Positions 16,147 to 24,335 of a stretch of DNA of 64,000 nucleotides are shown here, piece after piece. This DNA is from Candidatus Accumulibacter conexus (GTDB taxonomy: Bacteria > Pseudomonadota > Gammaproteobacteria > Burkholderiales > Rhodocyclaceae), in contig JAGFNJ010000027.1 of assembly GCA_017592775.1 (NCBI GenBank), positions 1 through 64,000 of the forward strand, given 5' to 3'. The first letter of the stretch is position 1; each line of letters begins with the position of its first letter. Made by a program: the position numbers and the translations under genes. Below the pieces are notes generated by a model, which did no database searches, had not been told where the DNA came from, and was given only the letters and a program-made list of their open reading frames with translations.

Positions 16147-16169
16147 CGCCCGATGTAGCCATCTTCCGT

Positions 16170-17768
16170 ATGCCATCTTTTGACCAAATACTTGGTCGCG
16201 CCGACAACGCGCTGTTGCAGCGTTACGTTGGTGACGATGCAGTTCGTGTTGTTCGAGCGTTGGATCCGCGAAACGAAAGAGCCGAACTAATTCGCGAAAT
16301 ATTCCGTAGTCTCCGCAGCCCTTACCAAGTGCTCTCGAACAGTGATTGCCGCAACGAGCTTATAGATCTCCTCCGGCCAGAAGAAGCTCAACAGTTTGCT
16401 AGTGCATTGCGTTTAGATGGTGACCCGTACAAGGCCCTCAAATGGCAACGGTTTTCGAAGGGAAGCAGAGCTTTCAGGTTGTGTTGCAGGTTCTTCGGAC
16501 TTCCAGAGCAGGCTTCTGAAATCGTGGGCGACGCGCCGTCTTCAAGTCAAGTTGCTCCCCAATATGGGCTGTTTCCTCATCAGCAGGCGGCTGTGTGTTC
16601 CGTTAATTTGGCCTTAAGCAGTGGCAATCGCCGAGCAGTGCTTCATATGCCGACGGGCGCTGGGAAAACCCGAATGGCGATGCATGTGGTTTGCCGCCTC
16701 TTGAACGAACTCTCACCAATCACCGTTATATGGTTGGCAAACAGCGAAGAGCTTTGCGACCAAGCGTCAGAGGAGTTTCAAAAGGCGTGGTCATACTTAG
16801 GTACCCGTTCAGTGCACCTGACCCGGTTTTGGGGGCAACACGAGCTGCCGAGTGTTGCTAACAAGGACGGTTTGATCGTGGGCGGGTTTCCTAAGCTCTA
16901 TGCTCTAGTTAGGAGTTCGCCCGGAAAAGTGGCGGCTCTAGGTGATCAAGCAGGGCTATTGGTAATCGATGAGGCGCATCAAGCTATTGCTCCAACCTAC
17001 GAGCTGATCATTCAGGGCTTAGCTGCGAGGCGAATAGATATGCCCGTGCTTGGCCTTACCGCTACACCTGGCCGAACTTGGAACGACCGCGAGGCAGACC
17101 GACGATTAGCAAGCTTCTTTAATCGTGCGAAGATCACGCTTAGTGTTCCTGGATATGAAAGCCCAGTGGAGTTCCTGATACAAAACGGTTATTTGGCTCG
17201 CCCGCACTTTCGATCAACCGCGTATAACTCAGGCCCACTCACAACCGATGAACTTGCCAAGCTCGAAGCTGACTTGGATATTCCTGCAGCTATACTTGGC
17301 AAACTCGCAGCAGACGAACTTCGCACGACAAGGATTGTCAGGGAAATTGAGGAGCTTAGTAAATGTCACCACAGAATTATCGTTTTCGCAACGACTGTTA
17401 GGCATGCAAGGCTTCTTGCTGCAGTGCTGACAACTCGCGGTCTGGATGCTAGGTGCATCACGTCTGAGTCGACCGGCGTGGAACGGACTGAGTCGATTGC
17501 CTGGTACAGAGGTGACGCCCGGAGTGTCCGCATCATCGTAAACTTCGGAGTTCTAACGACCGGTTTTGATGCTCCTCGGACGAGCGCGGCGGTGATTGCT
17601 CGGCCGACAAAGTCGTTGGTTTTGTATTCGCAGATGGTTGGTCGCGCAATACGTGGCCCGGAGGCCGGCGGCAACAGAGACGCGGAGATCGTCACTGTGG
17701 TTGATACCGCGCTACCGGGTTTTGGAGACTTGGCTCAAGCTTTTAGTAATTGGGAGGATGTTTGGTAA
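16170..17768 (+). CDS. DEAH-type superfamily 2 helicase (SspFGH-type module)
   Basis: A 532-residue protein (ATG at 16170; a TTG start at 16125 would overlap sspD). It shows Walker A MPTGAGKTRMA (about 160-170), DEAH box VIDEAHQA (about 266), motif III GLTATPGR and motif VI QMVGRAIRG (about 487-495), so it is a complete SF2 helicase/translocase of the type in restriction complexes. It lies in the operon after sspBCD and is followed by a GHKL ATPase and a phospholipase-D-like nuclease, the composition I associate with the sspFGH effector cassette paired with SspABCD. The exact letter for each gene is from memory, so no symbol is given. The stop shares one base with the next ATG (TAATG). Confidence 0.85.
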   Translation: MPSFDQILGRADNALLQRYVGDDAVRVVRALDPRNERAELIREIFRSLRSPYQVLSNSDCRNELIDLLRPEEAQQFASALRLDGDPYKALKWQRFSKGSRAFRLCCRFFGLPEQASEIVGDAPSSSQVAPQYGLFPHQQAAVCSVNLALSSGNRRAVLHMPTGAGKTRMAMHVVCRLLNELSPITVIWLANSEELCDQASEEFQKAWSYLGTRSVHLTRFWGQHELPSVANKDGLIVGGFPKLYALVRSSPGKVAALGDQAGLLVIDEAHQAIAPTYELIIQGLAARRIDMPVLGLTATPGRTWNDREADRRLASFFNRAKITLSVPGYESPVEFLIQNGYLARPHFRSTAYNSGPLTTDELAKLEADLDIPAAILGKLAADELRTTRIVREIEELSKCHHRIIVFATTVRHARLLAAVLTTRGLDARCITSESTGVERTESIAWYRGDARSVRIIVNFGVLTTGFDAPRTSAAVIARPTKSLVLYSQMVGRAIRGPEAGGNRDAEIVTVVDTALPGFGDLAQAFSNWEDVW

Positions 17769-19573
17769 TGCCTGGCGATTTTAACATTGTTCCTGCATCA
17801 CTTGCCGTAAAGGCAATGCGGGATAGCGGATACAAGAATGCTGCTTATGCGATTGCTGAGCTTGTCGATAACGCTGTCCAAGCGGGGGCGACAACGGTGG
17901 AGATTCTTTGCCAAGAAGAGGAGGAGTTTGTGCAGCAGAGGACACGTGCCCGGCTGTCGCACGTGGCCGTTCTAGATAATGGCCGAGGAATGGATGTCGG
18001 TGAATTGCGCCGGGCGTTGCAGTTTGGAAATGGCGGAAGGCTAAATGATCGTACTGGAATCGGACGTTTTGGTATGGGTCTCCCCAATTCCTCTATCTCG
18101 CAGGCCCGGCGTGTTGACGTTTGGTCTTGGCAGAGAGGCAGAGCACACGCTATTCACAGCTACTTAGATGTTGGGGAGATCGAGAGAGGTCAGTTGAGGG
18201 ATGTTCCAGAGCCACAAGCAAGAGAGGTCCCTCCGGTTTGGGCCGCGCGTTCCGCAACAGCAAGAGCGTCGATGTCCGGCACGCTAGTGCTCTGGTCGGA
18301 ACTGGACAAGTGCGACTGGCGGACTGCTCGATCGATCTTTAAGAACTCCGAGTTCACAATTGGTCGTGTCTATCGACACTATTTGCAGGATGCCCAGCTG
18401 CGTATTCGAATGGCTGACTTCCTGAACACAGCAACTGTTCCAGGGGTGGACGATAACGTGTTGGGAAATGACCCTCTCTATCTGACGTCGAATCCCCAGC
18501 TTCCTTCCCCTTGGAATGGCGTTCCGATGTTCGAGGCTTATGGCGATCCAATGCCCTTCAAGATTTGGATAAATGGGCAAGAGCATACGGTGTCGGTCCG
18601 GTTTTCTGTGGCAAAGAAGGAAGCGCGTTCCGGGCATAATGCGGGTGAGCAACCGCACGGAAAACATGCAAAGAACAATGTAGGCGTCTCAATTGTTCGG
18701 GCAAAGAGAGAGCTGGAGCTGCAGACCGGCTGGTGCAATCAACATGATTCGCGTGAGCGATGGTGGGGGGCGGAAGTCGACTTCCCCCCCGCACTTGATG
18801 AAGTGTTCGGCGTGACTAACAACAAGCAGAGCGCGCGCTCGCTTGCGGAGTTTTCGACACTTGGTCTCGACCAAATCGCTGAACGTGAAGGTTTCAATAG
18901 CGAAGGGGAGCTTATCGATGCATGGACTGACGACCGTGATCCTCGTCTGGTCCTTGTGCGAGTTAAGCAATCGATTGAAAGCAACTTGAGTGTTATCAGG
19001 TCGACAATTAAGGCGCAGGCTACGCCTCGTGCATCCAGCGCAAGACATCACATCGACCCTAATTCAGCCGAATCAATAGGAACTCAGGCAACGCGACGCC
19101 GTATTAAAGAAGGGTACTCAGGCACTAGCGACGCCGGCGAGGGTCTAGCGCCAGCGCAGCGAGAGACAGAGATTCAGGAAGGGTTGGCTAGTGCCGGCGT
19201 CGATGAAGGGGACGCTCGAGAGCGAGCTAGGGTCGTTGTGCAGAGTGGCCAAAAGTATGAGTTCTATAAAGTCGCCATTGAGACAGCAGAGTTCTTTACG
19301 GTAAGGCCCCGGGGTGGCTCTATACTAATTGGGCTAAATACCAACCACCCGGCATACGACCACCTCGTTACTTTGCTTGAGTCAAGTCAGCAAGAAGAGG
19401 ATGTGGAATCACTGAAGCGTCGGCTTCGTCAGTCGTTTGAGGGATTAAAGCTGCTCTTGGAGGCATGGGCTCGCTACGAGGATGAGCGACCGGACGGGGT
19501 AATGAAGGAGAGAACGCAAGAGGCTCGACTCGATTGGGGGCGAGTGGCACGTCAGTTTTTCCGTGAGGACTAG
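17768..19573 (+). CDS. GHKL (Hsp90/MutL/histidine-kinase fold) ATPase
   Basis: A 601-residue protein with the N-terminal GHKL ATPase of the HATPase_c_3 type. The N box is AIAELVDNAVQAG (about 28-40), the G1 motif VLDNGRGMD (about 67-75) and the G2 motif GIGRFGMGLPNSS (about 96-108). The rest is unrecognised and contains charged, probably helical, segments (residues about 420-500). Such proteins act as ATP-gated clamps or chaperones in several defence systems. Its place between a DEAH helicase and a PLD-type nuclease after sspBCD fits the SspFGH arm, reported to damage unmodified DNA and suppress phage replication. It starts on the last base of the helicase stop. Confidence 0.85.
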   Translation: MPGDFNIVPASLAVKAMRDSGYKNAAYAIAELVDNAVQAGATTVEILCQEEEEFVQQRTRARLSHVAVLDNGRGMDVGELRRALQFGNGGRLNDRTGIGRFGMGLPNSSISQARRVDVWSWQRGRAHAIHSYLDVGEIERGQLRDVPEPQAREVPPVWAARSATARASMSGTLVLWSELDKCDWRTARSIFKNSEFTIGRVYRHYLQDAQLRIRMADFLNTATVPGVDDNVLGNDPLYLTSNPQLPSPWNGVPMFEAYGDPMPFKIWINGQEHTVSVRFSVAKKEARSGHNAGEQPHGKHAKNNVGVSIVRAKRELELQTGWCNQHDSRERWWGAEVDFPPALDEVFGVTNNKQSARSLAEFSTLGLDQIAEREGFNSEGELIDAWTDDRDPRLVLVRVKQSIESNLSVIRSTIKAQATPRASSARHHIDPNSAESIGTQATRRRIKEGYSGTSDAGEGLAPAQRETEIQEGLASAGVDEGDARERARVVVQSGQKYEFYKVAIETAEFFTVRPRGGSILIGLNTNHPAYDHLVTLLESSQQEEDVESLKRRLRQSFEGLKLLLEAWARYEDERPDGVMKERTQEARLDWGRVARQFFRED

Positions 19574-19591
19574 TCAACTGACCGCTGATAG

Positions 19592-20527
19592 ATGATGAAA
19601 GTCATTCGGGGAGAATTGGGCGAGCACCTGTGCGATGCGGTGGCTCGGGGAGAACGCGAAATTCTCCTCATCGCGCCCTTTGTCAAGGTGAAGGTGGTTG
19701 AGCGCCTGCTGGCCGTAGCGCGAGAAGGAGTTCGTGGGAGGATATATACGCGATGGAGGCCGGAGGAAGTCGCGGCTGGCGTGACAGATTTAGAGGTTTT
19801 AGACGCGGTCTCTGCGCGTCCTGCGTGGTGTCTCTACCTATGCTCAGAATTGCATGCCAAATACTACCGAATAGATGATCTCTTGATCATCGGGTCTGCA
19901 AATCTCACTCAGAGGGCTTTGGCGTGGAGGGTACCGTCAAACATCGAACTGTTGGTAGAGTCTTCGCACGATATACCAAGTTGGTTTGAAGATAGAGTGC
20001 ATTCCATTTCTGTGATGGCGACACCGGATATTCAGCGGAGTATTCGTGAAGCGGCATCTGCTCTGAGCGCTAGGCTGCCGTCGTCGATAGTCTCGTTACA
20101 ATTTGAAGAACAGGAGGGTGTTCGGGGCTTTGCTACATGGATTCCATTGACGCGTAATCCGTCGGACATTTTCTTGGCCCAGCGCCGCGGATTCGATAGG
20201 CTAACCCAAGCTAGTTCTGAACGTGTAGCGAGAGACCTACTGCATCTAGAGGTTGACTTTTCGAGTGGACATGAGCTGCAGGCCATAATTCGAACAAGGC
20301 TCATCCAGCATCCACTCGTCGTCCTAGTGTCAGAGTTCTGTAAAGTACCGAGACGCTTTGGCGCTGTAAGCGATCTAGTGGCCGCCTGGATAGGAAAGAA
20401 TGGTCTCTCTAGGAATCCTGACGAAGCCTGGCAGACATTAATGCGATGGCTGTTGTTCTTTTTTCCTCAGAAGTATCGCTTGGAGAGACCCCGGCATTCT
20501 GAGCTCTTTGCGACAATTGCGACTTGA
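19592..20527 (+). CDS. phospholipase-D-like nuclease, last gene of the ssp operon
   Basis: A 311-residue protein (ATG at 19592 or 19595, 18 bases after the previous stop). The N-terminal half holds one PLD catalytic motif, LHAKYYRIDD followed by LLIIGSANLTQRAL (about 87-110), with the usual HxK and GSxN. A preceding strand-helix unit (EREILLIAPFVKVKVVERLL) is also typical. Only one HKD motif is present, so a dimer would be needed for catalysis, as in BfiI and Nuc. The C-terminal half is unrecognised. In this operon it is the likely DNA-cutting component. Low-G+C codon use is shared with the preceding genes. Confidence 0.85.
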   Translation: MMKVIRGELGEHLCDAVARGEREILLIAPFVKVKVVERLLAVAREGVRGRIYTRWRPEEVAAGVTDLEVLDAVSARPAWCLYLCSELHAKYYRIDDLLIIGSANLTQRALAWRVPSNIELLVESSHDIPSWFEDRVHSISVMATPDIQRSIREAASALSARLPSSIVSLQFEEQEGVRGFATWIPLTRNPSDIFLAQRRGFDRLTQASSERVARDLLHLEVDFSSGHELQAIIRTRLIQHPLVVLVSEFCKVPRRFGAVSDLVAAWIGKNGLSRNPDEAWQTLMRWLLFFFPQKYRLERPRHSELFATIAT

Positions 20528-20725
20528 CTGTGACTCTTGACTACGTTGGGTGGCAGTCGGCTACTGAAGCGGCGGGTGGTGTAGTGATCCTTCAAAGGGG
20601 TCAATGTGGCCTGTGTGTATGACACGGACTAAACTTTCGTAAACCTGCGGATTGGGGTGGCATGTAGTCTGGTCTAGAGGAGGCATATGTGGCTTGAGAA
20701 GTTATTCTAGCTTGAAGAGGGTCCT
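20528..20725. other. convergent intergenic region
   Basis: About 200 bases between the ends of the PLD-like gene and the reverse-strand methyltransferase. No clear terminator or gene is seen. Confidence 0.4.
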
Positions 20726-23281
20726 TTAAGTACTCCAATCTTCCACGCGTGGAATGTATTTGCCGTCCCTAGTATTGTTGAGGCGAACTACCTGCCGCGC
20801 CGGTGACTGCGAAAAGCTTACGTGAATAGGACTTTGGTGATTAATCAAATACAGCCGATCGTAGGAAGTATGTCGGACGATCCATCGGGCGACCTCTTCC
20901 ATGTCTTCATCTTCGATTATAAAGTCACATGCAGAACCGAGTCGGCCGCAGACAAATTTTCCATTCCGCCTCCGCTCGTGCGCTGCATGCTGATCAAGTT
21001 CTTGGGCGATCCGGCGCGGAATATGTTTGGCCAGTTCGGGTGAGCAGAACCCATAGGTCAGCGTGATCATTCCAAAATAGTCGATCACGGGGTCGAGAAC
21101 ATTTCGGGCAAGCTCGACAAGTGCTGTGTAGCTGTCGGGCTCTTTGGGCAGGTTGGGAATGCCCGTGCGGGCCTGCGTCTCGCCACACTGGATCAGATCG
21201 CGATACTTGAGGTACTGCCCACAGGGGGCTTCCAGGTCAGGAATGGTTTGACTACGAATCAGCGTAAAGCCGTCGCGCGCATAGCGCCGTTGTTCCAAGA
21301 GAAGCTCGAATTCTCTCGCTGTTGGGCCGTAGCCGACGAAGTTCATTAGTCCGGCAGCATCTAGGTCATCCTCAAAGGCGACTTGTTCAGCATAGTTCGG
21401 GAATTCTTCGTTGATGAAGCGCGACTTCCTGTAGAGATAGGGAGGCTCATATTGGGTGCTGTAATCGAAGATCTCCATGTCCTGCCTTCTCAGATTTAGC
21501 TTCACCCGCTGGACCATTCTAGGCAGCGGCTGCCCAACAAAGTCGTCGAACCGCATCATGGTCAGCTTGCCGGAGGGGATGTGTATCTTGATCAGGTCGG
21601 CGCTCGAGATGTCGCCGTAGAGTTGCGTGCCGCAATGAACATAGGTTCTCAGCACTGGAGGCAGCTGTTCAACTAGGCTAGTGTGGAGTTGCAAGGACTC
21701 GCTGGCTTCAAGCCAGCCGATGCCTTGTTCGGCCGAATCTTGGCAAGCCCTTGCAATTTCCTCTACGCTCGCGACCGTAAAAAGGAGTTGCCGACCAGCA
21801 TCGGAGGCGGTATGGTAATCGCCAAAGAAGGTGCGAACATCTTTCTGTAGCCGGGGCTCAAGTTGGCGATAGGGCTTGCGCTTGTGAAACTGAAGTTGAG
21901 CAAAATAGACGCGCAAGTCATCCATACGCGACTGGCGTGCCTCGCCGAGACACGCATCGACGTTTTCTTTGCGTGATTTGATGAAACGCAGCGCGGCGGG
22001 CAACGAGCCAAATATGGAGATGATTGCGTCAAGGTTGGGGATCTCGTTGCGATCAGGATCGCGGCCGTAGATGAGGCAGGTTTCCCATAGCGACTCTAGG
22101 AGGTCGCGATGGGCAAGGTACTTCTCGTCGGCACGCGAGATCCGTATCGGTCTCTCAGGGCGAGACAGGTGTGCAAGGCGCAAGATGTTCCGGCGGCTCT
22201 CCATCCGGCCATACATGAAACGCTGTTCCGCGTCCTTGTCTTTGAACACAAAGAAGATGCCTGGTCCGACGGGGATGGGCTCTTCGCCGATCTCCTCAAC
22301 CAAGAAGTTGCGCAGCTCGGCTTGGGTGTAATACTTCTGAAAGGTGTTGCGCGAGGTGAGCACCCCATCGCCATATGGGGTGCCGAGGATAGCTTCCTGG
22401 TTAGCCAGCATGGCTGAAACGACCAGGATCTCGTTGGCTAGCTCATAGGCGCCTCGCAGGGCTTCGATACGCTCGTCTAGGTTTTCAATGACGTTGATCA
22501 CGAAGCCGAGATTGACGACATCCGCAGCCTGCTTGATACCATCGGGAGCGAAGTGCGGATCCCATCCGGCGGCCTGAATGTTGTTCTCGCGAAGGCCACG
22601 TAGGTCATCTCCGCGCCCGCAGCCGTAATCAAATAGGGTCTTGCTGCCATCGAGAAAGCCGAATCGTGCAAGTGCCTGGATCGGTGCGGAAAAGCCGTAG
22701 CGAGTTAATGCCGTCAGGTGGCGCGCAATGCCTTCGGCTCTCGTTTCTGTAGCCTCTTCTGGCGTAGCCTCATCGTTCCCGAGAGGGACTAATTGATGAC
22801 CAACTACGCGGTAGCCCCTCTGGGCTAATAGCGCTTCCCAAGCGCGCTTGAAGCCAATGCGGATGGGGTCGTCGAATAGGCCAATCTGCTCAGCGGTCGC
22901 CGTCAAGGTCCGATAGCCTTCTTGCCGCGGATCATCGGCAGGAAGCAGCAGTTCCTTGCGATGCAAGATCGGTGGATTGAACGAATGGGCGTAGGTGCGA
23001 TGCCGACAGGTACCCGCCGCATTGTCGACAGTCCAATAGTTAGCCAAGTGCGGAAATGCTTCATCGTGGAAGAGCGGATAGTCGAGGAGCGTTATGCTCC
23101 CATCTTGGCTGGAGAACTTAACGGCATTGAAGCTTCCAGGGGATGCGATGCGAACTGCGTCTTGAACGCTAGCTTGATGCGCGGCGTCCAATTGGTCAAG
23201 GCTGTCGATGTGAAAGTAGCGAGTATTGCCGACTCTCTTGTGCGGTACTAAGCCAGGCATGGGCTGCTTGATGCTCGTCAA
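20726..23281 (-). CDS. DNA phosphorothioation-associated methyltransferase with an M15-like C-terminal domain
   Basis: An 851-residue protein. The first about 550 residues match the phosphorothioation-associated putative methyltransferase family: an opening MPGLVPHKRVG segment, AEGIARHLTALTRYGFSAPIQ, and SAM motif I LFDYGCGRGDDLRGL at about 213-227, followed by NLGFVINVIENLDERIEAL. The C-terminal about 150 residues look like a hedgehog/DD-peptidase (M15) fold: ITLTYGFCSPELAK, DQHAAHE, GRLGSACDFII and SPIHVSF. H765, D786 and H820 are spaced like zinc ligands. The gene is convergent to the ssp operon and shares its lower G+C, so it probably belongs to the same acquired island. Whether it methylates DNA, tRNA or protein is unknown. 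Confidence 0.82.
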   Translation of the reverse strand: MTSIKQPMPGLVPHKRVGNTRYFHIDSLDQLDAAHQASVQDAVRIASPGSFNAVKFSSQDGSITLLDYPLFHDEAFPHLANYWTVDNAAGTCRHRTYAHSFNPPILHRKELLLPADDPRQEGYRTLTATAEQIGLFDDPIRIGFKRAWEALLAQRGYRVVGHQLVPLGNDEATPEEATETRAEGIARHLTALTRYGFSAPIQALARFGFLDGSKTLFDYGCGRGDDLRGLRENNIQAAGWDPHFAPDGIKQAADVVNLGFVINVIENLDERIEALRGAYELANEILVVSAMLANQEAILGTPYGDGVLTSRNTFQKYYTQAELRNFLVEEIGEEPIPVGPGIFFVFKDKDAEQRFMYGRMESRRNILRLAHLSRPERPIRISRADEKYLAHRDLLESLWETCLIYGRDPDRNEIPNLDAIISIFGSLPAALRFIKSRKENVDACLGEARQSRMDDLRVYFAQLQFHKRKPYRQLEPRLQKDVRTFFGDYHTASDAGRQLLFTVASVEEIARACQDSAEQGIGWLEASESLQLHTSLVEQLPPVLRTYVHCGTQLYGDISSADLIKIHIPSGKLTMMRFDDFVGQPLPRMVQRVKLNLRRQDMEIFDYSTQYEPPYLYRKSRFINEEFPNYAEQVAFEDDLDAAGLMNFVGYGPTAREFELLLEQRRYARDGFTLIRSQTIPDLEAPCGQYLKYRDLIQCGETQARTGIPNLPKEPDSYTALVELARNVLDPVIDYFGMITLTYGFCSPELAKHIPRRIAQELDQHAAHERRRNGKFVCGRLGSACDFIIEDEDMEEVARWIVRHTSYDRLYLINHQSPIHVSFSQSPARQVVRLNNTRDGKYIPRVEDWST

Positions 23282-23867
23282 TTATTAGGGAAAGGCGCCC
23301 ATGACCTTCGAGAACAAGTCGAAGATGGCAGGGCGTGCTCGGTATTTCGAAAGTGTCCTATAGGATAAGAGCAAGACGTTGCTTGCCTCAATACTCCGTG
23401 CTTCAGAATATTCGCTCTCATAATGCCAGCGACTGCACTGGCGGGCTATTCTCGGTAGGCGCGAAGAACCTCACGCATTTACGGAGGAAACGCCGCGGCC
23501 GTGAGCAAGCGCGGCTACGCACCCGCGAAATCACCGATGGTCAGGAGCCAGTAGCGCAGCATGTAAGCTATTGTCCCGATCCGAAGCGGTGAGTGTCAAG
23601 GTAGTTGTCGCGCGATGCTATGCTGTCCTCGGATATCTTTTAGGTGGTAGGGCTGACCTAGCACGTGAGAGTTGCTCTTGGGTTCAGTGTGGCGTCGCCT
23701 GCAGGAGTCGAGTTACGGGCGTCGCCCCTCTAGTGACGGGGAGTTTGGTTGCCAGGGGCCAGTGGTTGGGGGGCAGCGATGATGGTAGGATCGTGCCGAG
23801 CGTGGCGCCGAGGCGGAATGATGCAACAACTTCCCCTACGGATCTGCGACGTGCGGCGGCGCAAAGG
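23282..23867. other. gene-free region right of the phosphorothioation island
   Basis: Almost 600 bases upstream of the reverse-strand methyltransferase. I see no supported gene. It must contain that gene's promoter. Short open frames lack family resemblance. Confidence 0.4.
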
Positions 23868-24242
23868 CTACCCGTCACTAATCCGAGGGGCCGGGACAAC
23901 GGTGGACAGCGCCAGGTGCAGGGCCTTGCGGTCGCGGACCGGACGATTGGGGGTGAGGATCTGCACGCGGTCGTCGAAGACGACCAACTATGCAGTGTCG
24001 GCCGGCTCGAGTTGGTCGGCGATGTGCCGGGCGCAGCGTACCGCTTCTAGCAGCGGCGGTCCGGACCTCGAGCCGCAGCGGCCGATGACGAGTGCAAGGT
24101 GGTACGGCTTGCGTACCTTCTTCGTTCTTGCTGGCGCATCGACGGTATGGACACGGATCAGGACCCGCAGCTTGTGGGCGACGCCGGCGAGGAGGGCCAC
24201 GTTGAGCGACGGCATGCGGTGCCGGGGGTGTTCTGCGGTCAC
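23868..24242 (-). pseudogene. small gene interrupted by an in-frame TAG
   Basis: From a GTG at 24242 with AGGAGG (24247-24252 on this strand) the frame encodes 84 residues (VTAEHPRHRMPSLNVALLAG, then AHKLRVLIRVHTVDAPARTK, ending LEPADTA) to a TAG at 23988-23990. Beyond that stop the same frame stays open for another 39 codons (LVVFDDRVQILTPNRPVRDR, then KALHLALSTVVPAPR) to a TAG at 23868-23870. Its codon choice resembles a real gene. I do not recognise the family. The simplest reading is a roughly 125-residue protein broken by one amber mutation; two overlapping small genes or chance are alternatives. Confidence 0.45.
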
Positions 24243-24335
24243 CGAACCTCCTGTCCTTCCAGCGCCACTGCCGGCCGATGCAGACAGGCCAACCACCGCC
24301 AGGCCCGCGCGATGAGCCTCCCGCAGAAGAATCGC

